A stretch of 15,853 bases of DNA from CAYMAZ01 sp964428185 (GTDB lineage Bacteria > Bacteroidota > Bacteroidia > Bacteroidales > DTU049): positions 1 through 15,853 of the forward strand of contig CAYRXH010000057.1 of NCBI GenBank assembly GCA_964428185.1. Reading direction: 5' to 3'. Positions 1-8,301 of the stretch are shown one piece after another. Position 1 is the stretch's first letter; each line of letters opens with the position of its first letter. The notes below the pieces were generated by a model. The model ran no database searches and was not told the DNA's origin. It saw only the letters and a program-made list of their open reading frames with translations. The translations under genes and the position numbers were made by a program.

Positions 1-229
1 AAATTTAATCTTTATCTCCTCTGTAAAAGTTGCATTTATTTGTTGAATTTATGCAAACAAAAAAACAAGATCCAAAAAATAAAGTCACTCCTCTGAAACA
101 TTCATTTTATCAACTCAACCAATGGTATTTCCCGTTTAATGACAGCAAATATGTGTTGATGTCAGACAATCAGTCTTTGTATGAAATAATTAAGAATTCA
201 TTATTTTTGCAGCAGTAATATCCAATCCA
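1..229. other. Leader region upstream of the capD-like gene
   Basis: This stretch holds no recognisable gene. A 55-codon reading frame runs from an ATG at 51 to a TAA at 216-218, or 62 codons from a TTG at 30. It is rich in Lys, Gln and Asn, has no motif I recognise, has no ribosome-binding site, and its 3' end contains the likely promoter of the next gene. I treat it as probably non-coding, though a small unknown protein or the tail of a decayed gene cannot be excluded. Confidence 0.4.
176..209 (+). promoter_or_regulatory. Probable Bacteroidota-type promoter of the capD-like gene
   Basis: TTTG at 176-179 and TATTTTTG at 202-209 match the Bacteroidota -33 (TTTG) and -7 (TAnnTTTG) elements. 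The 22-nt spacer is one more than the usual 19-21. The expected transcription start would leave a leader of only about 15 nt before the ATG at 230, like other genes here. Motif match only. Confidence 0.5.
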
Positions 230-2098
230 ATGTACTTTTTCCCGAAACACTCCAATGTGTCCAGATGGCTTATTTTGATTTTTGATATAGCTATCTGTGC
301 ACTGGCTCTCCTCCTTGCTTTTGAACTAAGGTTCAACTTTAAGATTACAGGTGATGAAATACTGCGACTCAAATTATCTTTTTTGCTCCTGATTCCAATC
401 CGGTTGTTGTCTTTTCTTGTGTTCAGAACCCACGCTGATATTGTTCGGTACACCAGCACCACCGATGCATTCAGAGTCCTTCTGGCTTTATCATCCGGCT
501 CACTCATCTTTATTGTTGCAAATCTGATTTCACACTTCGGTTTTAGCTATATTTACTTAATCCCTTTTTCAATTATTATCATTGATTTTTTTGTAAGCAC
601 TGTCCTGCTTATCGGATACCGAATGCTTGTGAAGCTGACATGGCTGGAACTGAACAATCCCAAAAAAGGGAAAAGTGATGTGATTATTTTTGGAGCCGGC
701 GAATCTGGGCTGATTACAAAAAGAGCCCTTGACAGAGATGCCGGAACTAAATACAGAGTGATTGCCTTTGTGGATGATGACGAACGGAAAACAAATATGA
801 AACTCGAAGGTGTGCCGATTCATCATACGTCAAAGCTCCCCGAGCTGATGGCAGCCCATTCTGTTGCACATCTCGTCATTTCCATTCAGAATATTTCCCC
901 CGAACGGAAGAAAACCATAGCCGACACGGCCCTCCATTTCAACGCCAAAGTCCTTGTTGTCCCTCCCGTTTTCAACTGGATAAACGGAGAACTCAGTTTT
1001 AATCAGATCAAAAAAATTAGAATTGAAGAACTGCTTGAACGCGAAGTCATTCAATTAGACAATCAGAAAGTGAATGATTCACTGAGCGGTAAAACTGTTC
1101 TAGTAACTGGTGCTGCAGGATCAATAGGCAGTGAGATTGTCAGGCAGATTCTTCATCATAAGCCTAAAAATGTGATTTGTCTTGACCGTTCCGAAAACGG
1201 CCTTTTCCAACTTGAAATGAGCCTTCAGCAATCTCCCGGAAAATATACAATTATCATTGGAGACATCACAGACAGGGAGAAAATGAAATTCATCTTTGAG
1301 ACATACAAACCTACAGTATGCTATCATGCTGCAGCATATAAACATGTTCCGATGATGGAGTCTCATGTTGCCGAAGCCGTGAAAAACAATGTCTTTGGCA
1401 CCAGAATCGTAGCTGACCTTGCTGTAGAATCTGGCTGCAGCAGGTTTGTCATGATATCAACAGACAAAGCCGTGAACCCCACAAGCGTTATGGGTGCCAC
1501 CAAAAGACTGGCTGAAATTTATATTCAGTCACTAGACAAACACTCTGCCACTAAATTCATAACTACCAGATTTGGAAATGTGCTGGACTCAAACGGATCA
1601 GTTATCCCGGTGTTCAGAAAACAAATTGAAAACGGCGGACCAGTAACAGTGACACATCCTGAAATTACACGATTCTTCATGACAATCAAAGAAGCCTGTC
1701 AACTTGTTCTTGAAGCCGGCGCCATGGGCGAAGGAGGTGAAATCTTTATATTTGACATGGGGAAATCTGTGAAAATTGTTGACCTTGCAAAGAAAATGAT
1801 TCAGCTTTCCGGACTTACACTTGGAAAAGATATCCAGATCGTTTATACCGGGCTCCGCCCAGGTGAAAAACTATTCGAAGAACTTCTTAATAACAGCGAA
1901 AATACCGTCCCTACATATCATCAGCGGATTCTTATTGCACAAGTCAATGAATATGAGATGAACCACGTGAAGCAGATCTTTTCTGATCTTGAAACTCTCG
2001 TTTCTGAAAATATCGAAGAACAAATAATTATCTGTATTAAAAATGCAATCCCTGAATATAAAAGCAAAAATTCCAAATTTGAAAAGCTGGATACATGA
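230..2098 (+). CDS. Membrane-anchored NDP-sugar 4,6-dehydratase/epimerase, CapD/FlaA1/WbpM type
   Basis: A 622-residue protein, the normal length for the long membrane form of polysaccharide-biosynthesis CapD-like enzymes. These convert UDP-GlcNAc-type nucleotide sugars at the cytoplasmic face of the inner membrane for surface glycans. Residues about 10-140 carry four hydrophobic segments. Residues 150-250 form a first Rossmann-like domain (IIFGAGESG). Residues 287-570 are the short-chain dehydrogenase domain, with the NAD-binding TGAAGSIG at 293-300 and TDKA at 411-414. At 421-425 the pattern is MGATK, so Met replaces the classical catalytic Tyr of YxxxK, which is typical of this inverting 4,6-dehydratase group. 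No other polysaccharide gene follows directly, so it looks like a stand-alone copy. The exact sugar product cannot be read from the sequence, and 4,6-dehydratase versus 2-epimerase remains open. Confidence 0.9.
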   Translation: MYFFPKHSNVSRWLILIFDIAICALALLLAFELRFNFKITGDEILRLKLSFLLLIPIRLLSFLVFRTHADIVRYTSTTDAFRVLLALSSGSLIFIVANLISHFGFSYIYLIPFSIIIIDFFVSTVLLIGYRMLVKLTWLELNNPKKGKSDVIIFGAGESGLITKRALDRDAGTKYRVIAFVDDDERKTNMKLEGVPIHHTSKLPELMAAHSVAHLVISIQNISPERKKTIADTALHFNAKVLVVPPVFNWINGELSFNQIKKIRIEELLEREVIQLDNQKVNDSLSGKTVLVTGAAGSIGSEIVRQILHHKPKNVICLDRSENGLFQLEMSLQQSPGKYTIIIGDITDREKMKFIFETYKPTVCYHAAAYKHVPMMESHVAEAVKNNVFGTRIVADLAVESGCSRFVMISTDKAVNPTSVMGATKRLAEIYIQSLDKHSATKFITTRFGNVLDSNGSVIPVFRKQIENGGPVTVTHPEITRFFMTIKEACQLVLEAGAMGEGGEIFIFDMGKSVKIVDLAKKMIQLSGLTLGKDIQIVYTGLRPGEKLFEELLNNSENTVPTYHQRILIAQVNEYEMNHVKQIFSDLETLVSENIEEQIIICIKNAIPEYKSKNSKFEKLDT

Positions 2099-2298
2099 AA
2101 AATTTATTGATTAGAAGATTAAGCAAAGACCTCCCTCCGGGAGAAAATACATGTGATTGGTTATTAGTGGTTGATAATTGGTTTAAGAAAAATTACTTCA
2201 ATATTTCCCAAGGGGACTAATTGGAATCGCGTTTCTCCATTTTTTCGCTTTTTCCACAAAAAAAATTTTTGAAAAAATAACATCCTTGCCTAATATAA
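2099..2298. other. Intergenic stretch after the capD-like gene
   Basis: No gene is visible. The only structure I see is a short hairpin, CTCCC-TCC-GGGAG, at 2131-2143. It is 34 nt after the stop codon and has no following T-run, so it is a poor terminator candidate. The rest is AT-rich with A and T runs around 2255-2280. Confidence 0.5.
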
Positions 2299-2880
2299 AA
2301 TTGTTCAAACATTAATTTTTATCCTGAAATCACTGATTACACTCTTGCAGTTCCCTGCTTCTCTTCTCAGACCATTCAGACTGTAGCACCATCTTCAAAT
2401 GCAGAATCCCAAATCATTCAGGCTGATTTCAATAATCTTCATGGACAGCTCATCGTTTCACACGGTGATGCTGCAAGAACCTACACTGTTCATTTTCTCT
2501 GGCAAAGTGTCAATGAAATCAATTTTGAAATCTGCCAGATATATTTTCATTCAACGCACCCTAATTTCAGTTTTTTCCTCAGAATACATACGATATATTT
2601 GTGAACGACACACTCATCTAAGAAGTTCCATAATGTGATAGCCTGATTAGACTAAAGCCTTCAGTTCATCCTAGCCACTATGCTGACACCATTGTTACAC
2701 ATATTTGTGACGGAGGCATCTATGACTTTTTTGGTTCATTGCCTACAAATGCATGAATTTACGACACTGTCATCACAAACTTTGCTTGGATGCGACAACA
2801 TGATAAGGTTGAATTTCTCTGTGGGTGCACATTCAATCTCAACCACATTCATGCAAGCATTTGTCAGAGTATTTATCTTC
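2299..2880 (+). pseudogene. Decayed remnant of a repeat-containing T9SS-type surface protein
   Basis: No intact frame exists, but three frames read together give a coherent protein fossil. Frame one is open from 2299 to 2604 and ends in ...VNEINFEICQIYF. From 2583 a second frame reads TYDIFVNDTLI, stop (2619), EVP, stop (2631), CDSLIRLKPSV, then HICDGGIYDFFGSL and TNA-stop-IYDTVITNF, the stop at 2754 being explicable as GGA to TGA. A shift near 2786 then gives GCDNMIRLNFSV, and a further shift gives HASICQ. The pattern ICxG-Y-F-G-G-YDT-GCDS-I-L-L-V-P is the roughly 50-residue repeat common in large Bacteroidota adhesin-like secreted proteins. The repeat starts (ATC/ATT-TGC/TGT) lie at 2530, 2703 and 2859. 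At least three in-frame stops and several frameshifts mark it as dead. The part before 2500 has some resemblance to VCBS/FG-GAP text, which is only a guess. Confidence 0.7.
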
Positions 2881-2965
2881 TGAGAGTTTCTTCTCCCAGA
2901 AGTGCATTCATAATTTTAAAAACCATAAAGCGTTGATATTTAGAATTTTTCTCATTTTCTAATCC
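2881..2965. other. Spacer between pseudogene remnant and hisS promoter
   Basis: An AT-rich stretch in which I see no gene or clear hairpin. It may hold further unrecognisable remnant of the pseudogene. Confidence 0.4.
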
Positions 2966-2998
2966 TTTGTCAGATACGGGGAAAAAAGATTAATTTTG
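2966..2998 (+). promoter_or_regulatory. Consensus Bacteroidota promoter of hisS-hutH
   Basis: TTTG at 2966-2969, a 21-nt spacer and TAATTTTG at 2991-2998 match the TTTG-N19-21-TAnnTTTG consensus exactly. Initiation about 6-8 nt downstream would give an 11-nt leader to the ATG at 3016. It would leave almost nothing before the alternative TTG at 3007, so it also supports the chosen start. No Shine-Dalgarno sequence follows, as is usual in this phylum. Confidence 0.7.
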
Positions 2999-3015
2999 TC
3001 CGAAATTTGAATCCT

Positions 3016-4410
3016 ATGTCCCAGAATGTAAGTATTCCCAAAGGCACACGTGACTTCGGTCCAGAAGTTATGCAAAAACGTGAATATATCTTCAACACTA
3101 TCCGAAAAGTATTCAGATTACATGGATATCAGCCGTTGGAAACCCCGTCAATGGAAAATCTTTCAACCCTGCTTGGCAAGTACGGCGAAGAAGGTGATAA
3201 ATTATTGTTCCGGATTCTCAACTCCGGTGATTTTCTGTCTTCAACTCCTCACCAGCTTCTGAACCATGAATATGACCACCGAAAAATATTGCCTCATATC
3301 TCTGAAAAGGGACTTCGTTTCGACCTCACTGTGCCTTTTGCCAGATTTGTAGTCATGAACCGCAACGAGCTTCAGTTTCCGTTTAAAAGATATCAGATAC
3401 AGCCTGTCTGGCGTGCCGACAGACCTCAAAAAGGAAGATATCGTGAATTTTATCAGTGCGATGTTGATGTTATTGGCTCACGCTCAATGCTCAATGAGTT
3501 TGAACTGGTTCTGATCCTTAATGAAGTATTTACAAAACTTCGGGTTGAAACTGTCGTTCATATCAACAACAGAAAAGTTCTCGACGGACTTCTTGAAACA
3601 CTGAATATTGAAAACAAGCTGACCGATGTTGCCATTGCCATTGATAAACTGGATAAATCGGGTGAAGACTCCGTTCTTGAAGATTTGAAAGCCAAAGGTA
3701 TAGCCGGAGAGATTGCTCAACAACTGATGGATATAATTTCTCTTAGGGGACAGCCCGAAATGGTTCTCTCAAAAATACAACCACTCGTCGGGAATTCAAA
3801 AAAGGGAGCAGAGGGAATCCAGGAGCTCACTGAACTGAATACTCTTATACAGAACACACAACTTGATACAGAAGTGATTTTTGACCTGTCACTTGCACGT
3901 GGACTAGATTACTACACCGGCGCCATTTTTGAGGTAAAAGCCAAACAAGTCTCAATGGGCAGCATATGCGGTGGCGGACGTTATGATAACCTGACTGAAT
4001 TTTTCGGATTACCTGATATGTCTGGAGTCGGGATCTCCTTTGGTGCCGACAGAATATATGATGTTATGAATGAACTGAATCTGTTTCCCACAGAACTGAA
4101 AGCTTCTACAAAAGTTATTTTTCTGAATATGGGAAAACATGCTGTGAACTACCTTTTGCCTCTGCTTGATTCACTGAGAAAGAATGATATCGCCTGTGAA
4201 CTTTATCCTGACGAAGAAAAAATCAAAAAACAAATGAGTTATGCAGACCGGAAAAACATTCCTTATGTATTGATCGCCGGAGACAACGAAATAGCCAATG
4301 AAACATACACACTTAAAAACATGAACACCGGCGAACAGCAAACATCTGATTTCCAAACTATTAATAAAATTCTAACCCAAGACTTGCGCATTACTTATGA
4401 ATGCCTTTGA
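3016..4410 (+). CDS. hisS: Histidyl-tRNA synthetase
   Basis: A class II aminoacyl-tRNA synthetase of 464 residues that charges tRNA-His in the cytoplasm. The N-terminus SIPKGTRDF is the family hallmark. RFDLTVPFAR (101-110) and the motif 2 region RADRPQKGRYREFYQCDVD (133-151) form the ATP and amino-acid site. ARGLDYYTG (294-302) is the histidine-specific motif, and GGGRYDNL with GVGISFGADR (319-346) is motif 3. The remaining roughly 110 residues fit the anticodon-binding domain. I place the start at ATG 3016; a TTG at 3007 would add three residues but lies almost on the expected transcription start. The stop codon lies 11 nt inside the downstream histidine ammonia-lyase gene, so the two are very likely co-transcribed and perhaps translationally coupled. 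Length and motifs are intact. Confidence 0.96.
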   Translation: MSQNVSIPKGTRDFGPEVMQKREYIFNTIRKVFRLHGYQPLETPSMENLSTLLGKYGEEGDKLLFRILNSGDFLSSTPHQLLNHEYDHRKILPHISEKGLRFDLTVPFARFVVMNRNELQFPFKRYQIQPVWRADRPQKGRYREFYQCDVDVIGSRSMLNEFELVLILNEVFTKLRVETVVHINNRKVLDGLLETLNIENKLTDVAIAIDKLDKSGEDSVLEDLKAKGIAGEIAQQLMDIISLRGQPEMVLSKIQPLVGNSKKGAEGIQELTELNTLIQNTQLDTEVIFDLSLARGLDYYTGAIFEVKAKQVSMGSICGGGRYDNLTEFFGLPDMSGVGISFGADRIYDVMNELNLFPTELKASTKVIFLNMGKHAVNYLLPLLDSLRKNDIACELYPDEEKIKKQMSYADRKNIPYVLIAGDNEIANETYTLKNMNTGEQQTSDFQTINKILTQDLRITYECL

Positions 4411-5890
4411 AATTAACACAGACATTAATCTTAATGATCTGAAATACTATCTTCAGAAACGCCCTCAGATAGTGATAGGACCATCTGCACTTGCAAAAAT
4501 CAATAAATGCAGAGAATGGCTTGACAAAAGGCTTTCAGATAGTGAAGAGCCTGTTTACGGAATTAATACAGGATTTGGTTCTCTCTGCAATATCAAGATT
4601 CCTCAGACAGATATTAGTAAATTACAGGAGAACCTGATGATCTCACATGCATGTGGAGTCGGGAACGAGGTCCCTGAAGATATTGTGAGGTTGATGCTTT
4701 TACTCAAACTACAGAACGTGTGTTACGGACATTCTGGTGTTCAGGCGGTAACTGCTCAGCGTATGGCGGATTTTCTCAATCACAATATCATCCCTGTGGT
4801 ATATGAGCAAGGTTCACTTGGTGCATCGGGAGATCTGGCACCTCTGGCACATCTCTGCCTTCCTCTGATAGGGAAAGGAGAAGTGTATCTTGACGGCAAA
4901 AGGATGAATGCAAGTGATGCTTTGAAGATGAAGGACTTGCAAGCAATCAAACTCAGTTCAAAGGAAGGACTGGCTCTGTTAAACGGAACACAGTTTATGC
5001 AGGCTTGGGGTGCACATACTATTATAAGGGCTCGCCAACTTGCAGACTGGGCTGATATCATCGGTGCCTTATCACTTGATGCCTATTTCGGTCTTACAGG
5101 ACCTTTCAATTTGCTGGTTCATGAGCTCAGGCCACATCAGGGGCAGATTGAAACTGCACGCCGAATAATGAGAATACTCAGAGACAGTGAAATTGCTTCC
5201 CTGAAAAAAGAGCATGTTCAAGATCCGTACTCTTTCAGATGTATTCCTCAGGTTCATGGAGCTTCCAGAGATGCCATCGAATATGCAGCAAAAGTTATGG
5301 AAATTGAAATGAACTCTGTAACCGATAACCCAACCCTTTTCCCCGATGATGATTATATTGTTTCTGCCGGAAATTTCCATGGACAACCGCTTGCCCTCTC
5401 TCTTGATTTTCTGGCTATTGCCATAGCAGAACTTGCCAATATTTCTGAACGAAGAATATGCAGGCTGATTGCAGGAGACCGGGACTTGCCAAGTTTTCTT
5501 GTTGCCAACCCTGGACTCAATTCTGGATTTATGATCACCCAATACAGCGCAGCATCGGTGGTCAGTTCAAACAAAACTCTCTGCCATCCAGCATCAGTTG
5601 ATTCCATCGAATCAAGCCAGGGACAGGAAGATCATGTGAGCATGGGTGCAATTTCTGCAACCAAAGCAAGCAAAGTCTGTAACAATCTTTTATATGTTCT
5701 TGGAATTGAACTGCTCAATGCAGCTCAGGCACTGGAATTCAGGAGACCATTGAAAACATCTCCTTTTCTTGAAGAAATTTTGCACTCATACAGACAACAT
5801 ATCCCTTTTGTGCATAATGATACTCTCATGTATCCTTTGATTCATAAAAGCATTGCTTTTATTGAAAACAACGAACCTGCTACTCTCTGA
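4397..5890 (+). CDS. hutH: Histidine ammonia-lyase (histidase)
   Basis: A 497-residue member of the MIO-dependent aromatic amino-acid lyases, which deaminate histidine to urocanate and ammonia in the cytoplasm as the first step of histidine breakdown. YGINTGFG (54-61), Ala143-Ser144-Gly145 in GASGDLAPL (the residues that cyclise to the MIO electrophile) and NGTQ (195-198) are present. Ser83-His84 occupies the substrate-selectivity position where tyrosine lyases have His-Leu and phenylalanine lyases Phe-Leu. Glu410 in GQEDHVSMG is the other histidine-specific feature, and QDPYSFRC is also histidase-like. The start ATG lies inside hisS, a 14-nt overlap in another frame. Urocanase, imidazolonepropionase and the other hut genes are not in the window, so the pathway context is unusual. 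The end faces a minus-strand gene only 2 nt away. Confidence 0.92.
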   Translation: MNAFEINTDINLNDLKYYLQKRPQIVIGPSALAKINKCREWLDKRLSDSEEPVYGINTGFGSLCNIKIPQTDISKLQENLMISHACGVGNEVPEDIVRLMLLLKLQNVCYGHSGVQAVTAQRMADFLNHNIIPVVYEQGSLGASGDLAPLAHLCLPLIGKGEVYLDGKRMNASDALKMKDLQAIKLSSKEGLALLNGTQFMQAWGAHTIIRARQLADWADIIGALSLDAYFGLTGPFNLLVHELRPHQGQIETARRIMRILRDSEIASLKKEHVQDPYSFRCIPQVHGASRDAIEYAAKVMEIEMNSVTDNPTLFPDDDYIVSAGNFHGQPLALSLDFLAIAIAELANISERRICRLIAGDRDLPSFLVANPGLNSGFMITQYSAASVVSSNKTLCHPASVDSIESSQGQEDHVSMGAISATKASKVCNNLLYVLGIELLNAAQALEFRRPLKTSPFLEEILHSYRQHIPFVHNDTLMYPLIHKSIAFIENNEPATL

Positions 5891-5892
5891 AA

Positions 5893-6435
5893 CTACTTAC
5901 TTTGCTGTGTTGTATCATCCTCAGGATCATACCATGAAGCATACATGGAATAGCTTGAAGCTATTCTCATTACCTCACCCTTAAAAAGTTCTTCGTCAAG
6001 ACTCTTGATTTTTTTTGCAGGGAGTCCACCCCAAACGCTGCCGTTTTCAATCACTGTCCCCTTTGAAACCACTGCACCTGCAGCAATAATGCAATTATCC
6101 CCGATCAACACATCGTCCATTATGATGGCCCCCATCCCGATTAACACATTGTTGCCTATTGTGCATCCATGAACTACTGCTCTGTGAGCTACTGAAACAT
6201 TACTTCCGATTGAAACAGGGCTCTTCCTGTATGTGCAATGAACAACTGCACCATCCTGAATGTTCACGTTGTCACCTATGCGAATGGTGTGAACATCGCC
6301 TCTTACAACTGCCCCAAACCAGACCGAACATCCGTCGCCCATGACAACATCTCCGGTAATTACTGCATTGTCAGCAAACCAGCAATTGTTGCCCCACACA
6401 GGATGAATTCCCTTCACTTTTCTGATAATAGCCAT
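5893..6435 (-). CDS. Gamma-carbonic-anhydrase-like hexapeptide-repeat protein
   Basis: A 180-residue left-handed beta-helix protein of the YrdA/PaaY/CamH group. Repeated [LIV]-G-x-x motifs (for example ADNAVITGDVVMGDGC and IGDNVNIQDG) run through residues 20-150. Residues equivalent to those of the methanogen Cam enzyme can be seen: Arg45 and Asp47 in VVRGD, Gln60 in NIQDG, and three potential zinc ligands, His66, His84 and His89, the last two five apart in VAHRAVVHG. A metal-dependent carbonic anhydrase or related hydrolase is therefore plausible, but many close relatives have no proven activity. I use ATG 6435 rather than TTG 6441, because a -7 box at 6460-6453 places the transcription start about 10 nt before this ATG. 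The gene ends 2 nt from hutH, convergently. Confidence 0.88.
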   Translation of the reverse strand: MAIIRKVKGIHPVWGNNCWFADNAVITGDVVMGDGCSVWFGAVVRGDVHTIRIGDNVNIQDGAVVHCTYRKSPVSIGSNVSVAHRAVVHGCTIGNNVLIGMGAIIMDDVLIGDNCIIAAGAVVSKGTVIENGSVWGGLPAKKIKSLDEELFKGEVMRIASSYSMYASWYDPEDDTTQQSK

Positions 6436-6452
6436 AAGCAAAGTATTTTATA

Positions 6453-6460
6453 CAAAATTA
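6453..6460 (-). promoter_or_regulatory. Probable -7 box of the gamma-CA gene
   Basis: Read on the minus strand this is TAATTTTG, identical to the -7 box of hisS. It ends 17 nt before the ATG at 6435, the same distance as at hisS. The -33 element is not clear: a GTTGG lies about 16 nt upstream, which is short of the usual spacing. It suggests the gene can be transcribed independently of the TMTC-like gene upstream. Confidence 0.45.
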
Positions 6461-6483
6461 CAAAAAAATTCGTCTCCAACTTA

Positions 6484-8244
6484 TCACAAACAGCCTCTGA
6501 TTACAATAGCCTTCGATTCTTCGTGCCCAAGTTCAGCTGCTTTTTTAAAATCTGAACACGCCTGATCTCTTTCATTATCAGAAAAAATAATTCCCCTGAA
6601 ATAATAAGCATCAGGAACATCAGGAAATCGTTGAATAAACACATTCAGAGAAGAGAGAATTTCCTCTGTATCATAATTCAGCGAGATCATACATAAAATG
6701 GCTGAAAATGCAGCATCAGCATGATCAGGATTCATCTGTGTTACCATATTGTAATCCCTGATAGCATCTGTAAACATCTCCATGTTCATATAGGCATTAC
6801 CCCTGTTGAAATACGCCTCAAACTGTCCGGGTTGCAGACGAATCACTTCTGAATAATCTTCTACAGCATTTCTGAAATCACCAAGTTTGCTGAAAATTGT
6901 TCCCCTTGCCATCCATGCATCTGGATTTGAAGGCTGTAATTCTATCACCTTTGAAAAATCAGCAAGGGCTTCTCTGAACCTGCCCTTATCTCTGAAAGCA
7001 ATTCCACGATTGTAATAACCAATTGGATGCTGAGGGTTCTGCTCAATTACTTTGGTCCAGAACACCTGATTGTTTTGCCAGGTTTCAGAAAACAGTACTG
7101 TTTGTATCCCAAACAAAGCAACAATAAAAAGAGCAAGGCCTAAAACCGCAACCCGCCCCCAAAGCAATTTCAGTTTTTCAAACCAGGGATAGAGAAAAAA
7201 TGCAGGCAGAAGGAACAATCCGGCTATGGACAAATATGTATATCTGTCGGCAATCATCTGATCACCAAAGGGAATCAATTTCAGATGCACGGATAAAGGC
7301 ACAAGAAACAATCCTAGACAAAGGATAATTGATTGCCTGTATTTTTTTAATCGATATATCAGAAAAATTAACCCTGTGAGTATCAGCAATGGAGTAACAA
7401 GGAAAAACCAATTATAGTCCTGATAGATGAAGAATGGATTTTGTTCCATTGGGAAAATAGTCCGGATTGCATAAAGAACAACAGACCAAAGGGCAAAGGC
7501 GAAATTTTGAACAAATCCGTACTCCATCGTTGAAACAGTATGCAAATGACCTGCATCGGAACGTGTTGTATATGTAATAAAAAGAATAATCCCTGCGGGT
7601 ATGGCAAACAAAAGCATTCTCAGCAGAGTTCTGATGGTCAGCTTTGGGAAAAAATAATACTCAACAACGGGAATAATCAGAAAAAAAGAGGCTGCACTGG
7701 GCTTGGAAAAAACAGCAAGAAGAAAAAACAAAAATGTCAGAATCACATCTCTGATATTCCTATTTTCAGCAAAACGTGCATAAAAAATCATAGCAACAAT
7801 ATAAAACATAGTGAACAGCAATGTACTGCGTGCACTGATCCATACAACCGGCTCCACCTGAAGAGGGTGAATTGCAAAGAAAATCAGGGGGATGAGTGCT
7901 TGTAAGGGTTTTAAGCTAAATTTCAGCAGTAAAATATAGAGTATGAGAATATTTATCAAATGAATCATCAAAGAACTGAAGTGAAAGCCAAATGCATCTT
8001 TTTTTTCTGAAATTGCAGTATCAATTGCAAAACTGAGGGTTGTCAGGGGCTGATACATCCCAATATAACTCTTCTTAAAAAAAACAGGAACAGAGAATAT
8101 GGAAAGGCTATCAATATCAGTGTTGTTAACTACCTGAATATGATCATCCCAGTTTAAAAATTCATTGTGTAAACTCCCTGAAAAAACAAAATATGTAATG
8201 ATTATTACAAGTGAAGGAATAATGAAAACAATAGGTTTTTTCAC
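6484..8244 (-). CDS. TMTC-like multi-pass GT-C membrane protein with C-terminal TPR repeats
   Basis: A 586-residue protein from a GTG start; no earlier ATG is available and the next Met is near residue 63. The first 385 residues are a polytopic membrane domain of about 10-12 hydrophobic segments. The first extracytoplasmic loop carries NEFLNWDDHIQVVNN (27-41), with Asp33-Asp34 in the position of the catalytic acidic pair of GT-C enzymes. MYQPLTTLSFAID, FAIHPLQVEPVVWISARSTL and ADRYTYLSIAGLF are strongly reminiscent of eukaryotic TMTC O-mannosyltransferases and their bacterial relatives. Residues about 400-586 hold three clear 34-residue TPRs (FREALADFSKVIELQP and similar), one degenerate TPR and a final partial TPR/Sel1-like unit. 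A role as a lipid-linked-sugar glycosyltransferase with a protein-binding TPR arm is inferred from this architecture. Donor and acceptor are unknown. Confidence 0.8.
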   Translation of the reverse strand: MKKPIVFIIPSLVIIITYFVFSGSLHNEFLNWDDHIQVVNNTDIDSLSIFSVPVFFKKSYIGMYQPLTTLSFAIDTAISEKKDAFGFHFSSLMIHLINILILYILLLKFSLKPLQALIPLIFFAIHPLQVEPVVWISARSTLLFTMFYIVAMIFYARFAENRNIRDVILTFLFFLLAVFSKPSAASFFLIIPVVEYYFFPKLTIRTLLRMLLFAIPAGIILFITYTTRSDAGHLHTVSTMEYGFVQNFAFALWSVVLYAIRTIFPMEQNPFFIYQDYNWFFLVTPLLILTGLIFLIYRLKKYRQSIILCLGLFLVPLSVHLKLIPFGDQMIADRYTYLSIAGLFLLPAFFLYPWFEKLKLLWGRVAVLGLALFIVALFGIQTVLFSETWQNNQVFWTKVIEQNPQHPIGYYNRGIAFRDKGRFREALADFSKVIELQPSNPDAWMARGTIFSKLGDFRNAVEDYSEVIRLQPGQFEAYFNRGNAYMNMEMFTDAIRDYNMVTQMNPDHADAAFSAILCMISLNYDTEEILSSLNVFIQRFPDVPDAYYFRGIIFSDNERDQACSDFKKAAELGHEESKAIVIRGCL

Positions 8245-8254
8245 AATTTTTGAG

Positions 8255-8262
8255 CAAAATTA
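8255..8262 (-). promoter_or_regulatory. Possible -7 box of the TMTC-like gene
   Basis: On the minus strand this reads TAATTTTG, ending 10 nt before the GTG at 8244, which would make the transcript nearly leaderless. No convincing -33 TTTG lies 19-21 nt upstream, so this is only a candidate. Confidence 0.3.
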
Positions 8263-8301
8263 GGTTTTATTCCTGAATTTTATTATTTTTTTTAAAATTT
8301 A

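Noticed and set aside
30..218. A 55-62-codon reading frame as a small gene
   Set aside because: It has no motif and no translation signal, and its 3' end overlaps the likely capD promoter. Kept only as a low-confidence note.
2399..2883. Two apparent reading frames of 79 and 67 codons as separate small genes
   Set aside because: Neither frame has a recognisable protein or an RBS. The protein-like repeat pattern appears only when several frames are joined, so these are fragments of the pseudogene.
4397..5890. Tyrosine or phenylalanine ammonia-lyase of a pigment cluster
   Set aside because: The selectivity pair is Ser-His and Glu410 is present, both histidase features. No flexirubin or aryl-polyene genes are nearby.
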